Below are positions 52,304-60,644 of a DNA stretch of 64,000 nt, in pieces (the first letter of the stretch is position 1; every line of letters begins with the position of its first letter). This DNA comes from an uncultured cyanobacterium (GTDB taxonomy: Bacteria > Cyanobacteriota > Cyanobacteriia > Cyanobacteriales > Nostocaceae), in the NCBI GenBank assembly GCA_903848645.1, contig CAINGU010000078.1, forward strand, positions 1 through 64,000, in the 5' to 3' direction. Below the pieces are notes generated by a model. That model made no database searches. It saw nothing but the letters and a program-made list of their open reading frames with translations, and was not told where the DNA came from. The position numbers and the translations under genes are program-made.

Positions 52304-53818
52304 TTAATTTTGAGCTTGAATTTGTCTAACTACCGTCAACGCTGAATAACTTACCCCCGCAGTTCCTTCTCCAGGATGAGTAGAATCACCAACTAACCAC
52401 AAATTATTAATGGGAGTCCGATTAGCAAAACCAAAGGGGCCAAAGGTAGGAATTCTTTGACCAATACCGCCCACAATTCCCTTTTCTCTACCTGTATAAT
52501 GAGCAAAGGTGCGAGGTGTGGCTGCTTCTACATAAATGATAGTTTCTGGTTTTAAATAGAAATATTCAGAAAGTTTAGAAATTGCATCTTGGGTGAATTT
52601 TTGTTTTAACTCTTCATAATTTTGAGTTTCCCACCAGGTCGTAAAATCAACAAAGGAAGAAGCGATAATTGTAGCTTTTCCTAATGGTGCGCGGCCATCT
52701 CCTTCATGACTCACAGATACAAACAGGGAATTGTTTTCCCCAATGGGTTTATTAATATCATATAAAAATTGTAAATGCGGTGGACAATTAGGAGGAATTG
52801 CAATTTTATCTACACCTAAATAAATCACAAACGCACCGGAAGCTGGTAGTAGTTTTTCTACTCTTTGTTTATATCCAGATGGCGCATTTTCTCCTAATAA
52901 TTGGACTAAGTTTTGAACGGTGACATTACCAATAATATGATCTGCTGATTCTGTCCAAGTTTCTCCGGTTTTCTGATTTTTAATAATTACGGATTTAGCT
53001 TGGTTATTTTCAACTTGGATTTTTTCGACGGTGTGGCGCATTAATAGTTTACCACCATCTCGTTCTAAAGATTCTACCAAGCGATCGCTCAATACTTGCA
53101 TACTTCCTTGCAGATGAAATAACCCTTGGGGTAATTGGGATACACTCAAGGCTGTGGCTGCATAAAGTAAAGCCGTTTCTTCCGCACTAACTTGAGAATA
53201 TAATTTCAGTTGTAAATCTAAAAATGTCCGCAGTCTTTGATCATTTCCTAAACCACATAATCGCAAAGCATCACCCACTGTAAATAAGGTGAAAGGTGCG
53301 GTAATAAATGTACTCAGACGCACTGCTTTGATTAGTTGTCCTAAATCCCATAAATTCCGGGGTGGTAAAACAGGATCACGTCCTTGAAATTCCCAACTAG
53401 CATTAAATAAAGTGGTTAATAATTGCCAAAATGGTTCACTTCCCGGAAACTGTTTTTGGCGTTCTTCTTGCCATTTTTGAGAATCACGCCAGACATTAAT
53501 CGGTGTTGACTCTCCGGGAAGATATACCGCACAAGCTGGGTCACAAGGTGTGGCTGCGGGTAATTCTATATTTAATTCTGAGAAAATGCGGTGATGAATT
53601 CCCCCAGGTTCTAAACCTGCAACTTGCGTCGCACCAACATCAAAGGTAAATCCTTGACGTTTGAAGGTGGAAGCGCAACCACCGGGAACTATGGCTTGGT
53701 CGAGAATCAGGACCTTATAAGCTCTATGGGCTAATAATGCTCCGGCTGTAAGTCCACCTATACCCGCACCGATGACGATGATACGGGATTGATTTTTTGT
53801 ATGTGTAGGATTTGACAT
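52304..53818 (-). CDS. crtD: Carotenoid C-3',4' desaturase CrtD
   Basis: 504 residues. FAD-binding Rossmann motif VIGAGIGGLTAGALLA (~15-30), then PGGCASTFKRQGFTFDVGAT and VAGLEPGGIHHRIFSEL, which are typical of the cyanobacterial CrtD branch of phytoene-desaturase-like enzymes. The C-terminal flavin motif is NLWLVGDSTHPGEGTAGVSY. CrtD adds the 3',4' double bond in myxoxanthophyll synthesis. CrtISO (CrtH) is the nearest alternative; the VAGLEPGG block favours CrtD. No other carotenoid gene lies nearby. Confidence 0.82.
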   Translation of the reverse strand: MSNPTHTKNQSRIIVIGAGIGGLTAGALLAHRAYKVLILDQAIVPGGCASTFKRQGFTFDVGATQVAGLEPGGIHHRIFSELNIELPAATPCDPACAVYLPGESTPINVWRDSQKWQEERQKQFPGSEPFWQLLTTLFNASWEFQGRDPVLPPRNLWDLGQLIKAVRLSTFITAPFTLFTVGDALRLCGLGNDQRLRTFLDLQLKLYSQVSAEETALLYAATALSVSQLPQGLFHLQGSMQVLSDRLVESLERDGGKLLMRHTVEKIQVENNQAKSVIIKNQKTGETWTESADHIIGNVTVQNLVQLLGENAPSGYKQRVEKLLPASGAFVIYLGVDKIAIPPNCPPHLQFLYDINKPIGENNSLFVSVSHEGDGRAPLGKATIIASSFVDFTTWWETQNYEELKQKFTQDAISKLSEYFYLKPETIIYVEAATPRTFAHYTGREKGIVGGIGQRIPTFGPFGFANRTPINNLWLVGDSTHPGEGTAGVSYSALTVVRQIQAQN

Positions 53819-53951
53819 TGATGATTAAGTTTACAATTCTTCATATTACTAATTATTAGTTTACACTATAAAATAAAAGACTAAATATCTATGATCATCA
53901 AATCACATCTTCCGTAGGGGTTTAGCACTGCTAAACCCCTACAATTTAACT

Positions 53952-54536
53952 CTACAGTTCTGGATTAAAATCTACTTTATCATAAATATCTGCCAGCAAA
54001 ATTTGGCAGGGAACAGAAGCTAAATTTAAGCTCATATTTTCATCAATAAATTCTGAAAAAATCCATTTATTGTTATCACTTTTCCAGAATTGTTCAACGT
54101 GCATTGTGTATTGGTCAATTAAAATATATTCTTGTAAAGTAGGAATAGTTCGATAAGCGGCAAATTTTTGATCTCTATCATTGCTGCTGGTAGATTTCGA
54201 TAAAACTTCAGCAATCATCACCGGGTTAGTTAAAGTGTCTTTTCTCCCTTCTTCATACACCAAAGGATTTTGAATTATCATAATATCTGGATAAGTATGA
54301 ATGCGCTTATCAGGAATCCAAAGACGTTGATCTGTGATAAATACGCGATATGGTTGACGTTTGAGAGCAAAATTTAGCACAGCATAGAAATTGCCGGCAA
54401 TTTGATTATGATTCGGTGTTCCACCTGTCATGGGGATAATTACTCCATCAATATATTCATTACGTATATCTGAATTTACTTCTAGTTCTAGATATTCTGC
54501 GGGTGAATAGTAACGAGTTTCTTGTGCAATAGTCAT
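53952..54536 (-). CDS. Uma2-family (DUF820) PD-(D/E)xK nuclease-like protein
   Basis: 194 residues of the Uma2 family, which is hugely expanded in cyanobacteria. Start YYSPAEYLELE, then RNEYIDGVIIPMTGGTPNHN, TYPDIMIIQNP (Asp), NPVMIAEVLSKSTSSNDRDQ (Glu) and KFAAYRTIPTLQEYILID (Lys/Glu/Tyr). Residues of the restriction-endonuclease-like active site are all present. Biological role largely unknown; often linked to mobile DNA. A Phd-like antitoxin gene ends 46 bases before it on the same strand. Confidence 0.88.
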   Translation of the reverse strand: MTIAQETRYYSPAEYLELEVNSDIRNEYIDGVIIPMTGGTPNHNQIAGNFYAVLNFALKRQPYRVFITDQRLWIPDKRIHTYPDIMIIQNPLVYEEGRKDTLTNPVMIAEVLSKSTSSNDRDQKFAAYRTIPTLQEYILIDQYTMHVEQFWKSDNNKWIFSEFIDENMSLNLASVPCQILLADIYDKVDFNPEL

Positions 54537-54582
54537 AATATTTTAAGGCTAAAGCTGGCAATTTATGAATATATTATAACGG

Positions 54583-54813
54583 TTATAGCTCAATTTCATC
54601 TAGGGGTAATATTCCTGCATCTACATCTGCAAATTCTTCGTCTAGTGGTTCAAGGGTGGAAAGTGTTTGCAGAAGGGATTTTTTCTTAATAGGAGAAATG
54701 ATAGCCAATGGAATACCATTTTCTATAATTGTCAGGGGTTCACCTGTTTTTTTAGCTTGATTAATTAGAGTTTGCAGGGTTTGGGGGAGTTCGGAAATGG
54801 TGATTTGTGTCAT
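54583..54813 (-). CDS. Phd/YefM-like antitoxin without a classical toxin
   Basis: About 76 residues: QITISELPQTLQTLINQAKK, TGEPLTIIENGIPLAIISPI, the DNA-binding Phd/YefM beta-alpha part, then an acidic C-terminus (DEEFADVDAGILPLDEIEL) of the kind that masks a toxin. I start at MTQITISE (54813); the frame is open 13 codons more. The next gene on its strand is a Uma2 nuclease-like gene, not a PIN or RelE toxin. VapC, upstream, has its own antitoxin. Confidence 0.75.
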   Translation of the reverse strand: MTQITISELPQTLQTLINQAKKTGEPLTIIENGIPLAIISPIKKKSLLQTLSTLEPLDEEFADVDAGILPLDEIEL

Positions 54814-54975
54814 AGTGGGGTTGGGGATGAGAATTGGTAGTATATATTTCATTCCATTCTGTTTTAAAAGATTTTACCTTTGTTCTCAATCAATAATATG
54901 CTAAAACGACTAATACACTTTAATCAGGTGATTAATGAAACGGGAGTTAGTGTCCGCATAAGATTGAAACTAATA

Positions 54976-55392
54976 TCACCGCAAATACCGTTCTTCCCAA
55001 TCTTCAAGTTGTAGATTTTCAACTCTTTGAAATTCTCTAGTATTATGAGTTACTACAATAAAATTATTAGCTAATGCAATAGCAGCAATTTGAAAATCAT
55101 AAGCACCGATAGGAGTACCTAATTTTGATAATTGAGAACGAATTTCACCATAAATTTTAGCTGCTTTTCCATCAAAAGGTAAACTGATATATTGAGAGAA
55201 AAAGAACTCATATAAAGCTAAATTTTGTTCTTTTTTAAGACTACGACAAGCTCCATAGTATAATTCTGCTTTGACAACATCACACAAACAAATATTTTCG
55301 CGATGAGTAGTTTTAAATTTATTAATTACATTTTCACTACGTCCTGTTAAATATTGAATGCAGGTATTAGTATCCAATAAGTAAATCATCAT
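54976..55392 (-). CDS. vapC: VapC-type PIN-domain toxin
   Basis: 138 residues. PIN acidic residues are visible in YLLDTNTCIQYL (D), CLCDVVKAELYYGA (E), GTPIGAYDFQIAAIAL (D) and VTHNTREFQRV (N/E). PIN toxins cut tRNA or rRNA. Its start overlaps the antitoxin stop by 4 bases (ATGA). Confidence 0.9.
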   Translation of the reverse strand: MMIYLLDTNTCIQYLTGRSENVINKFKTTHRENICLCDVVKAELYYGACRSLKKEQNLALYEFFFSQYISLPFDGKAAKIYGEIRSQLSKLGTPIGAYDFQIAAIALANNFIVVTHNTREFQRVENLQLEDWEERYLR

Positions 55393-55634
55393 TCAATATC
55401 CCAAATTCTTTGATCACAATCAACTAAGTTTTCTCTAACCAAAACTTCACCTTCCCATTTTCCAGCAGTTTTATCAAAAAAATCAGCAGGATATCCTAAT
55501 TCTTCTGGTGTTGGTATTTTTTCTTCAGAAGTATCACTAATAATAATCACTAATTCTTGATTAGCTAATTGTTGAGGAAGTTGTAAAAATAATTTCCCTT
55601 CTGCATCAACTTTTGATTTAAGTTTTATTTGCAT
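55389..55634 (-). CDS. Antitoxin of the VapC pair
   Basis: 81 residues. The N-terminal half (VDAEGKLFLQLPQQLANQEL, VIII) looks like a swapped-hairpin DNA-binding domain; the C-terminal half (ELGYPADFFDKTAGKWEGE) is the toxin-binding tail common to cyanobacterial VapB-like antitoxins. TTAAGGAGTTAAT lies just upstream. Translational overlap with vapC marks it as the partner. Confidence 0.82.
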   Translation of the reverse strand: MQIKLKSKVDAEGKLFLQLPQQLANQELVIIISDTSEEKIPTPEELGYPADFFDKTAGKWEGEVLVRENLVDCDQRIWDIE

Positions 55635-55954
55635 ATAATTAACTCCTTAATATCTTTTATTATTATACTACTAATTTTTTGAAGATTATTTTATTGAACA
55701 GTATCAAGAGGTGGCTAGTAAAATGTCCAGGATTTAAGGATTTACAGGATTCTTGTGATAGCATTTCCTATCTTTGGTTATCAGATCAGGTTATTAGCAT
55801 TCTTAAACAACAAGCTGGAGAATAAGCAATTGTTAATTAAGTATAAGCACTGTATACTCACGTTTATTACTGTGCTATTTTAAATGCTAGTTACTCGTCA
55901 CATCTACCAACAGTATGGATTACTCAAGTCTCAAAACTGCTGCTGATATCATTT
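55635..55954. other. Gene-poor stretch with a dispersed-repeat copy
   Basis: 320 bases between the divergent antitoxin and HEPN genes. It contains a 29-bp partial copy of the dispersed repeat (55723-55751). Short open frames (for example one ending at TAA 55823-55825 and one from ATG 55916 to TAG 56036) look protein-like but cannot be assigned; they may be scraps of decayed genes. Confidence 0.5.
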
Positions 55955-56377
55955 ATGCTTGTCAGGAATGTCAAAACGCAGGTGAACGAATTTATTATCA
56001 AATCAATAGACGAGCAAATAGTTTTTCATGTTAGGAATATGATGGGACAAAAACCATCTTATTATCTTACTGAGCTTGTTAAATATCTAGGAGATACAGA
56101 ATTAATTAGATTGGAAAGATCAACTTATTCTGAAATGTGTTTACGACGCAATGTTGGGGTACATTGTGGATGGTTTGGAAATAAAGAATACAATCTTAAA
56201 ATCGAAGAACTTATGAAGGGGGATACAGGTACTGAATTAAATTTCTCATTTAATGAGACAAACTTTTTAGGTTTTGATATTGAGTATTTTGATCAATCCT
56301 ATGACACCTCAAAAAAAATCATAACTGAATTAACGACATATTGCGAAACCAAATTTACACAACAAGATTCTAATTAA
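55955..56377 (+). CDS. HEPN-domain protein (putative RNase)
   Basis: 140 residues, probably short at the N-terminus. Helices in VNEFIIKSIDEQIVFHVRNM are followed by the HEPN catalytic motif RRNVGVHCGW (R-x4-H) and GNKEYNLKIEELM, close to the RNxxVHxxG-x-N-x-x-Y pattern of RiboL-PSP/MAE-type HEPN RNases. These act as toxins or in antiviral defence, usually with a nucleotidyltransferase or other partner. No MNT partner is visible; the gene is jammed against the 5' end of a broken HerA-type ATPase gene. Confidence 0.65.
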   Translation: MLVRNVKTQVNEFIIKSIDEQIVFHVRNMMGQKPSYYLTELVKYLGDTELIRLERSTYSEMCLRRNVGVHCGWFGNKEYNLKIEELMKGDTGTELNFSFNETNFLGFDIEYFDQSYDTSKKIITELTTYCETKFTQQDSN

Positions 56378-56419
56378 AATTATGCTAACAAAGCTAAAGC
56401 GGAAAACTTTCCACCGCTA

Positions 56420-58584
56420 CCCACTGGGAAGAATGGGATAAAGGACTGGAAAACTTAGATTTAAAACCTTTACACCGCTACGCAACATTAAATGAAATTA
56501 GTGGTTTATTTCGCATAGTTGTACCCAGTGATGCACCTGTAGCGGGAATTAGTCAAGAAAATGATATTACCAGTTGAGATAAAGATAAACAATGGATTGA
56601 TTTTGGTGGTTATGAAATTAACCGAGGTGAAGAAAACAAAATTCAAATTGAATTAAAACAACTGAATAAACACGCTTTTATTTGTGGTGTTCCAGGAAGT
56701 GGAAAAACTACCACAGCTTTTAATTTACTAACTCAGTTGTGGAGTCATGGAATCCCATTTTTAGTATTTGAACCTGCGAAAACTGAATATCGTTCACTTT
56801 TAGCTATCAATCCTAATCTGAGTAAATTTACTCGTGCTGATATAGAATTTCTCAAATCTTTAAAAATCCTCACCCAACAATTACGAGTTTACACTTTAGG
56901 AAATGATTTAATTTCTCCTTTTCGATTTAATCCCTTTGAAGTTTCCCAAGGAGTTCCTTTTTATGAACATATTTCTAATTTAGAAGCATCTTTTCGGGGT
57001 GCGTTACCTCTTTCTGGTTCCTTACCCGCTTTGCTTTCCGAAGCATTGGAAGAAATATATTATGATCGGGAATGGACAGGAAGTGAAGAAGGAACACCAG
57101 AAAATTTACAAATTCCCACCATGCGGGATTTATATGATAAAATCACCGCTTTATTTGAAACCAAAGATTACGCAGGTGAGGTAAAATCTAACCTAAAAAC
57201 AGCTTTAGAAGTGAGAATTGGTAGTTTATTACGTCGTGGTGTCGGTGCGATGTTAAATACTCAACGCAGTAGTCCCACAATTGCTGATTTATTAAAATAT
57301 CCCACAATTTTAGAATTAGATTATTTGAACCAAGATCAAGCAAATTTGATGACGTTCTTGTTATTAACAAAAATTCGGGAATATATCAAACGTCAACGGA
57401 CAGAAAAAGCCGGAAATCCTGAACATATTTTATTACTAGAAGAAGCACATAACTTAGTCGGGAGAAATTTAGGAACTTCCTCTGGTGAAGATGCAAATAC
57501 AAAACAAGAAGCCGCAAATTATGTCACTAGAATGTTAGCAGAAATGCGGGCTTTGAGAGAAGCAATTATTATTGCTGACCAATTACCCACAGGAGTAGCA
57601 GCAGAAGTTGTCAAAAATACAAACGTGAAAATTGCTCATCGTTTGGTGTCAGCAGATGATAGAAAAGATATTGGTCAAGCAATGCTTTTAGACCAATCAC
57701 AAATGGAAGAAATTGCGCGTTTACAACCTGGTGAATCTTTCTTATATATGGAAGGTTGGTATCGTCCCCACCCGGTGAAAATTCCTTATGAAAATAGTGC
57801 TAAGGAAAAGTTAGGGGTAGAAAGTTCAATTACAAATGATAAAATTAAAGATGTGATTAAATCCCGTCCTTGGTATATTCAAGGTCAGGAAACTTTACTA
57901 TCTACTGCTTTACAAGAATATCAACGTTTATATAAAGAACATAATCAAAGTTTAACTGATATTCGGGAGGAGTTAAATCAGGTTTCTCAAGGTTGTACAG
58001 AATTACAAATTTTATTATCAAATATCAAACAGGAAATCTTTCATCGTTTAGCTGGAGAATTACGTTTTGATTTAAACCCTGTTCCTGATGAATTATCATT
58101 GCAAATAGATAGACGCATTGATGCTAATAATATCCGCAATTTGAAGTATTTACAACTTGCTGCTAATTTAACTTTAACGGATTTGGTAGAATTACAATCT
58201 TTGGTAAATGTTAAATTGGGAATATTTGATCAATTCTATCAAAAGGTATTGAATACAAATAATCAAATTCGTCGTAGTCATTATCAACAACTTTGGCAAA
58301 AATTATCTCGTCAGACGAGAAATACTCAACAACAGATAATCAATTTAGCGCGAGTTTTAAATAAAGAATCACAGGTTGCGGACATTCAAAAATTAGTAGA
58401 TGATCTTGCTTATGAACAAAGACGTATTACCGATATTGAGGAGTCGTCTTTAAAAGACACTTTAAAACGTCTGCAAAATGAGAAACAAGAATTACAAGAT
58501 AAGTTAACGGAGGTTTTGAGTTTAGCTATTCAGCAAGCGAAGATTAATAAAGTTAAAAATGATTTACAAATAGGAGGGGAATAA
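56420..58584 (+). pseudogene. HerA/DUF87-type ATPase gene, 5'-truncated with a stop
   Basis: One frame reads HWEEWDKGLENLDLKPLHRY and on to NDITS, TGA at 56576-56578, then DKDKQWIDFGGYEINRGEEN and the Walker A FICGVPGSGKTTTAFNLL (~56680-56730). It stays open to 58584. After TGA the first usable start is TTG 56737, beyond Walker A, so the surviving product would lack it. Before 56420 the similarity shifts frame. Walker B is LLLEEAH (~57430) and a conserved Gln/Arg tail follows (IIADQLPTGVAAEVVKN). The C-terminal third is coiled coil. HerA ATPases move DNA and often partner with nucleases in defence. I read it as decayed, unless the TGA is bypassed. Confidence 0.75.
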
Positions 58585-58605
58585 ATTGATAAAAAATCTA
58601 ACCCC

Positions 58606-58713
58606 GGCGATTAGAAATCGCGTCTACACAAACGAAGTCCGCCTTCGCGGACTAAATAAAATTATAACCCACGCAGGTGGGTTTTGCCTGTGTAGCCGCG
58701 AATTACATTCGCC
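58606..58713. repeat. MITE-like palindromic element, 108 bp
   Basis: Imperfect terminal inverted repeats of ~25 bases (GGCGATTAGAAATCGCG and its diverged partner ending at 58713) enclose two perfect hairpins: AGTCCGC/GCGGACT (58636-58653) and AACCCAC/GTGGGTT (58666-58683). Overall a cloverleaf. It lies between the ATPase and the next gene. Confidence 0.8.
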
Positions 58714-58753
58714 GTTTATTTTCAACGCAATTAATAAATAGGAGAAAATTACT

Positions 58754-59131
58754 TTGGATATAGCAGTTAAAAATCTGGTTTTATCTTACGAAACTTTAGC
58801 AAATCAAGCTATAAAGTTCAATCATGCTTATTTGCAATTGTTGAAAATATATGAAGAACTAATTTTAGCCCCTGACTGGTTTTCTGAATTAGAAAAATCT
58901 GGAAATTCACCATTAAAAACTGTTGCTTCTATGCAGCAAGAAAAAAAGATAATTGTATCTAAGTTTCAGGAATTATCAGAAATAATTGCTAAAGCACAAT
59001 TACATTTTACCACCAATCCTGAAGCCGAAGCATTGAAAAATATTGCCCATGATTGCCAAATTATGATAGATTTTGTCAATAGCATAGATTTGGCAGATTT
59101 ACAAGATATGTTTGTCAAAATTAGGAAATAA
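58754..59131 (+). CDS. Small helical protein downstream of the HerA-type ATPase
   Basis: 125 residues, almost all predicted helix (YETLANQAIKFNHAYLQLLK, YEELILAPDWFSELEKSG, KFQELSEIIAKAQ, IAHDCQIMIDFVNS). Starts with TTG at 58754, with AGGAG 9 bases before. No family recognised. It is 15 bases before the next gene and on the same strand as the ATPase, so it may belong to the same system. Confidence 0.55.
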   Translation: MDIAVKNLVLSYETLANQAIKFNHAYLQLLKIYEELILAPDWFSELEKSGNSPLKTVASMQQEKKIIVSKFQELSEIIAKAQLHFTTNPEAEALKNIAHDCQIMIDFVNSIDLADLQDMFVKIRK

Positions 59132-59146
59132 AAGAGGTTAAGAATT

Positions 59147-59701
59147 ATGTCACAAGAATATAATGATCGCCAAGATTTAGAAAGAGAAGTGAAAGACTAT
59201 GGTAAACAAATTGAAACTCTAGGAGAATCTCAAAAAGAGTATCAGGAAGACATAGAAAGTCTTCAGAAAAGACTGAAGATGCTAAAAATTCAACCAGGAA
59301 TTTATGCAAATTCAGATCATAAAATGATTGCTACTGTCGAAGCAGCAATTCAAACTCGTGAAACTAATGTAGATGATTGTAGGCAAAATATTGGTGAAGT
59401 TAAAACACAAATGGATGGTAAGTTAGAAAATTTGAATAAACTTATCACTACAGAAGAACAACATATCGGCAAAATGGAAAATTTAGTTGATTCTCTTAAC
59501 CATAAAAATGATACTATAGTTAATAATGTGAAGGTAGAAATCCAAAATCAAAAAGATGATGTGGAAGATGCCAAAGATAAACGTTCTGATTGGCTGAAAA
59601 TCATTCATGCTGCAAGTGTCTTAGCGACTAGCGTTGGTATGGCTGCACAAGAAATTTCTAACTTAGTTAGTCAATTGCACAAGTATGGATTATTTAGATA
59701 A
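59147..59701 (+). CDS. Coiled-coil protein with a hydrophobic C-terminus
   Basis: 184 residues. Residues ~8-145 are charged coiled coil (EREVKDYGKQIETLGESQKE, NVDDCRQNIGEVKTQMD, HIGKMENLVDSLNHKND). The end has a hydrophobic patch (WLKIIHAASVLATSVGMAAQ) that may touch a membrane or be a helical cap. GAGG precedes the ATG. No family recognised. Its architecture resembles partner proteins of ATPase-based effector systems, but that is only a resemblance. Confidence 0.55.
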   Translation: MSQEYNDRQDLEREVKDYGKQIETLGESQKEYQEDIESLQKRLKMLKIQPGIYANSDHKMIATVEAAIQTRETNVDDCRQNIGEVKTQMDGKLENLNKLITTEEQHIGKMENLVDSLNHKNDTIVNNVKVEIQNQKDDVEDAKDKRSDWLKIIHAASVLATSVGMAAQEISNLVSQLHKYGLFR

Positions 59702-59784
59702 ATAATTACAAATGCTGGATTTTTACTTATACTAGGTTAGGCAGTGTTTATACTGCTAATCAATTCAGCTATAACCAGGAGTTT

Positions 59785-60492
59785 ATGAATAATAGTTTAC
59801 AACTCACAGAAATAGCGATCGCTATTGTTGCCAAAAATCTCAATCCCGCAGTGTTAAATCCAGATTTCCTCAAATATACAGGGATTATTCCTGCTGACTG
59901 GGAACTAGCAAACCAACCAGTTTACAACAATAATTTAGTCCAGTTGGTTTATAAAAATGGTGTGGGAATCATTGTTCAACCTAACCGACTCAACGTATTA
60001 GAAATGATAGGGGAAAAACCAGCAACAGAAATTCAACTAGCAGGGGTTGCACTTCAATTGATAGAAAAGTTATCCCAAATCGAATATCAAGCAGTGGGAA
60101 TTAACCCCAAAGCATTTGTTAATTTTCCATCAGAAGCGGATGCTTATCAGTATATATGTGGTAAACTTTTAGCTCCTGGTTCATGGCAGGAATTTGGAGA
60201 AGGTAAAGTCAATGCCGCTTTGGAGTTGAGTTATCCTTTAAAGCGGGGAGTTCTGAATTTAGCTATTAATCAAGTAAATGTCCAATCTGGAGAACAGATA
60301 ACACCAGCAATTTTATTTTCTGGTAACTTGAATTATCCCCTAGTAGGCAACACCCTTACGGAAAAAATCCAAGATTTACAACAAATAATTGCTAACTGGC
60401 AAAATGATGTCAAAACTTTCCAAGAATTGTTAGTAGATAAATTTTTACCATCATCTTCTGCACAACCAATCAGTGCTTCGGTGTTTTCATAA
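59785..60492 (+). CDS. Unrecognised cyanobacterial protein, last of the ATPase cluster
   Basis: 235 residues with mixed alpha/beta character: LQLTEIAIAIVAKNLNPAVL, then NPDFLKYTGIIPADWELANQ and YKNGVGIIVQPNRLNVLEMI. IEYQAVGINPKAFVNFPSEA and LLAPGSWQEF follow, with a Ser-rich tail (FLPSSSAQPISASVFS). No membrane segments or catalytic motifs that I can name. It lies 83 bases after the coiled-coil gene; a hairpin follows its stop. Confidence 0.6.
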   Translation: MNNSLQLTEIAIAIVAKNLNPAVLNPDFLKYTGIIPADWELANQPVYNNNLVQLVYKNGVGIIVQPNRLNVLEMIGEKPATEIQLAGVALQLIEKLSQIEYQAVGINPKAFVNFPSEADAYQYICGKLLAPGSWQEFGEGKVNAALELSYPLKRGVLNLAINQVNVQSGEQITPAILFSGNLNYPLVGNTLTEKIQDLQQIIANWQNDVKTFQELLVDKFLPSSSAQPISASVFS

Positions 60493-60532
60493 TGAATAAA
60501 TAGATAGTTTGAATATTGCTTTGAAAAACTAA

Positions 60533-60561
60533 ATCCCAGAATTATTAAAGAATTCTGGGAT
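60533..60561. other. 11-bp hairpin after the ATPase cluster
   Basis: ATCCCAGAATT and AATTCTGGGAT pair around a 7-base loop. It is not followed by a T-run, but its position suggests that it closes the cluster's transcript. Confidence 0.5.
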
Positions 60562-60644
60562 CTAATACTTGCAATTGACACCATCAAGAAAGTTGTAGAA
60601 TATAAGATATAAGAAGTAACATAGCTCTTCACTCACCACCACCA

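Noticed and set aside
52304-53818. CrtISO (carotene isomerase) instead of CrtD
   Set aside because: The two are close relatives, but the VAGLEPGG block and length fit CrtD better. Phylogeny would decide.
55916-56038. Plus-strand frame of 40 codons from ATG 55916 overlapping the HEPN gene
   Set aside because: It looks protein-like (SSLKTAADIIYACQECQNAG) but is short, overlaps the HEPN frame and matches no family that I can name.
60333-60632. Minus-strand frame of 99 codons at the end of the ATPase cluster
   Set aside because: Mostly antisense to the 235-residue gene and reading through the hairpin at 60533.
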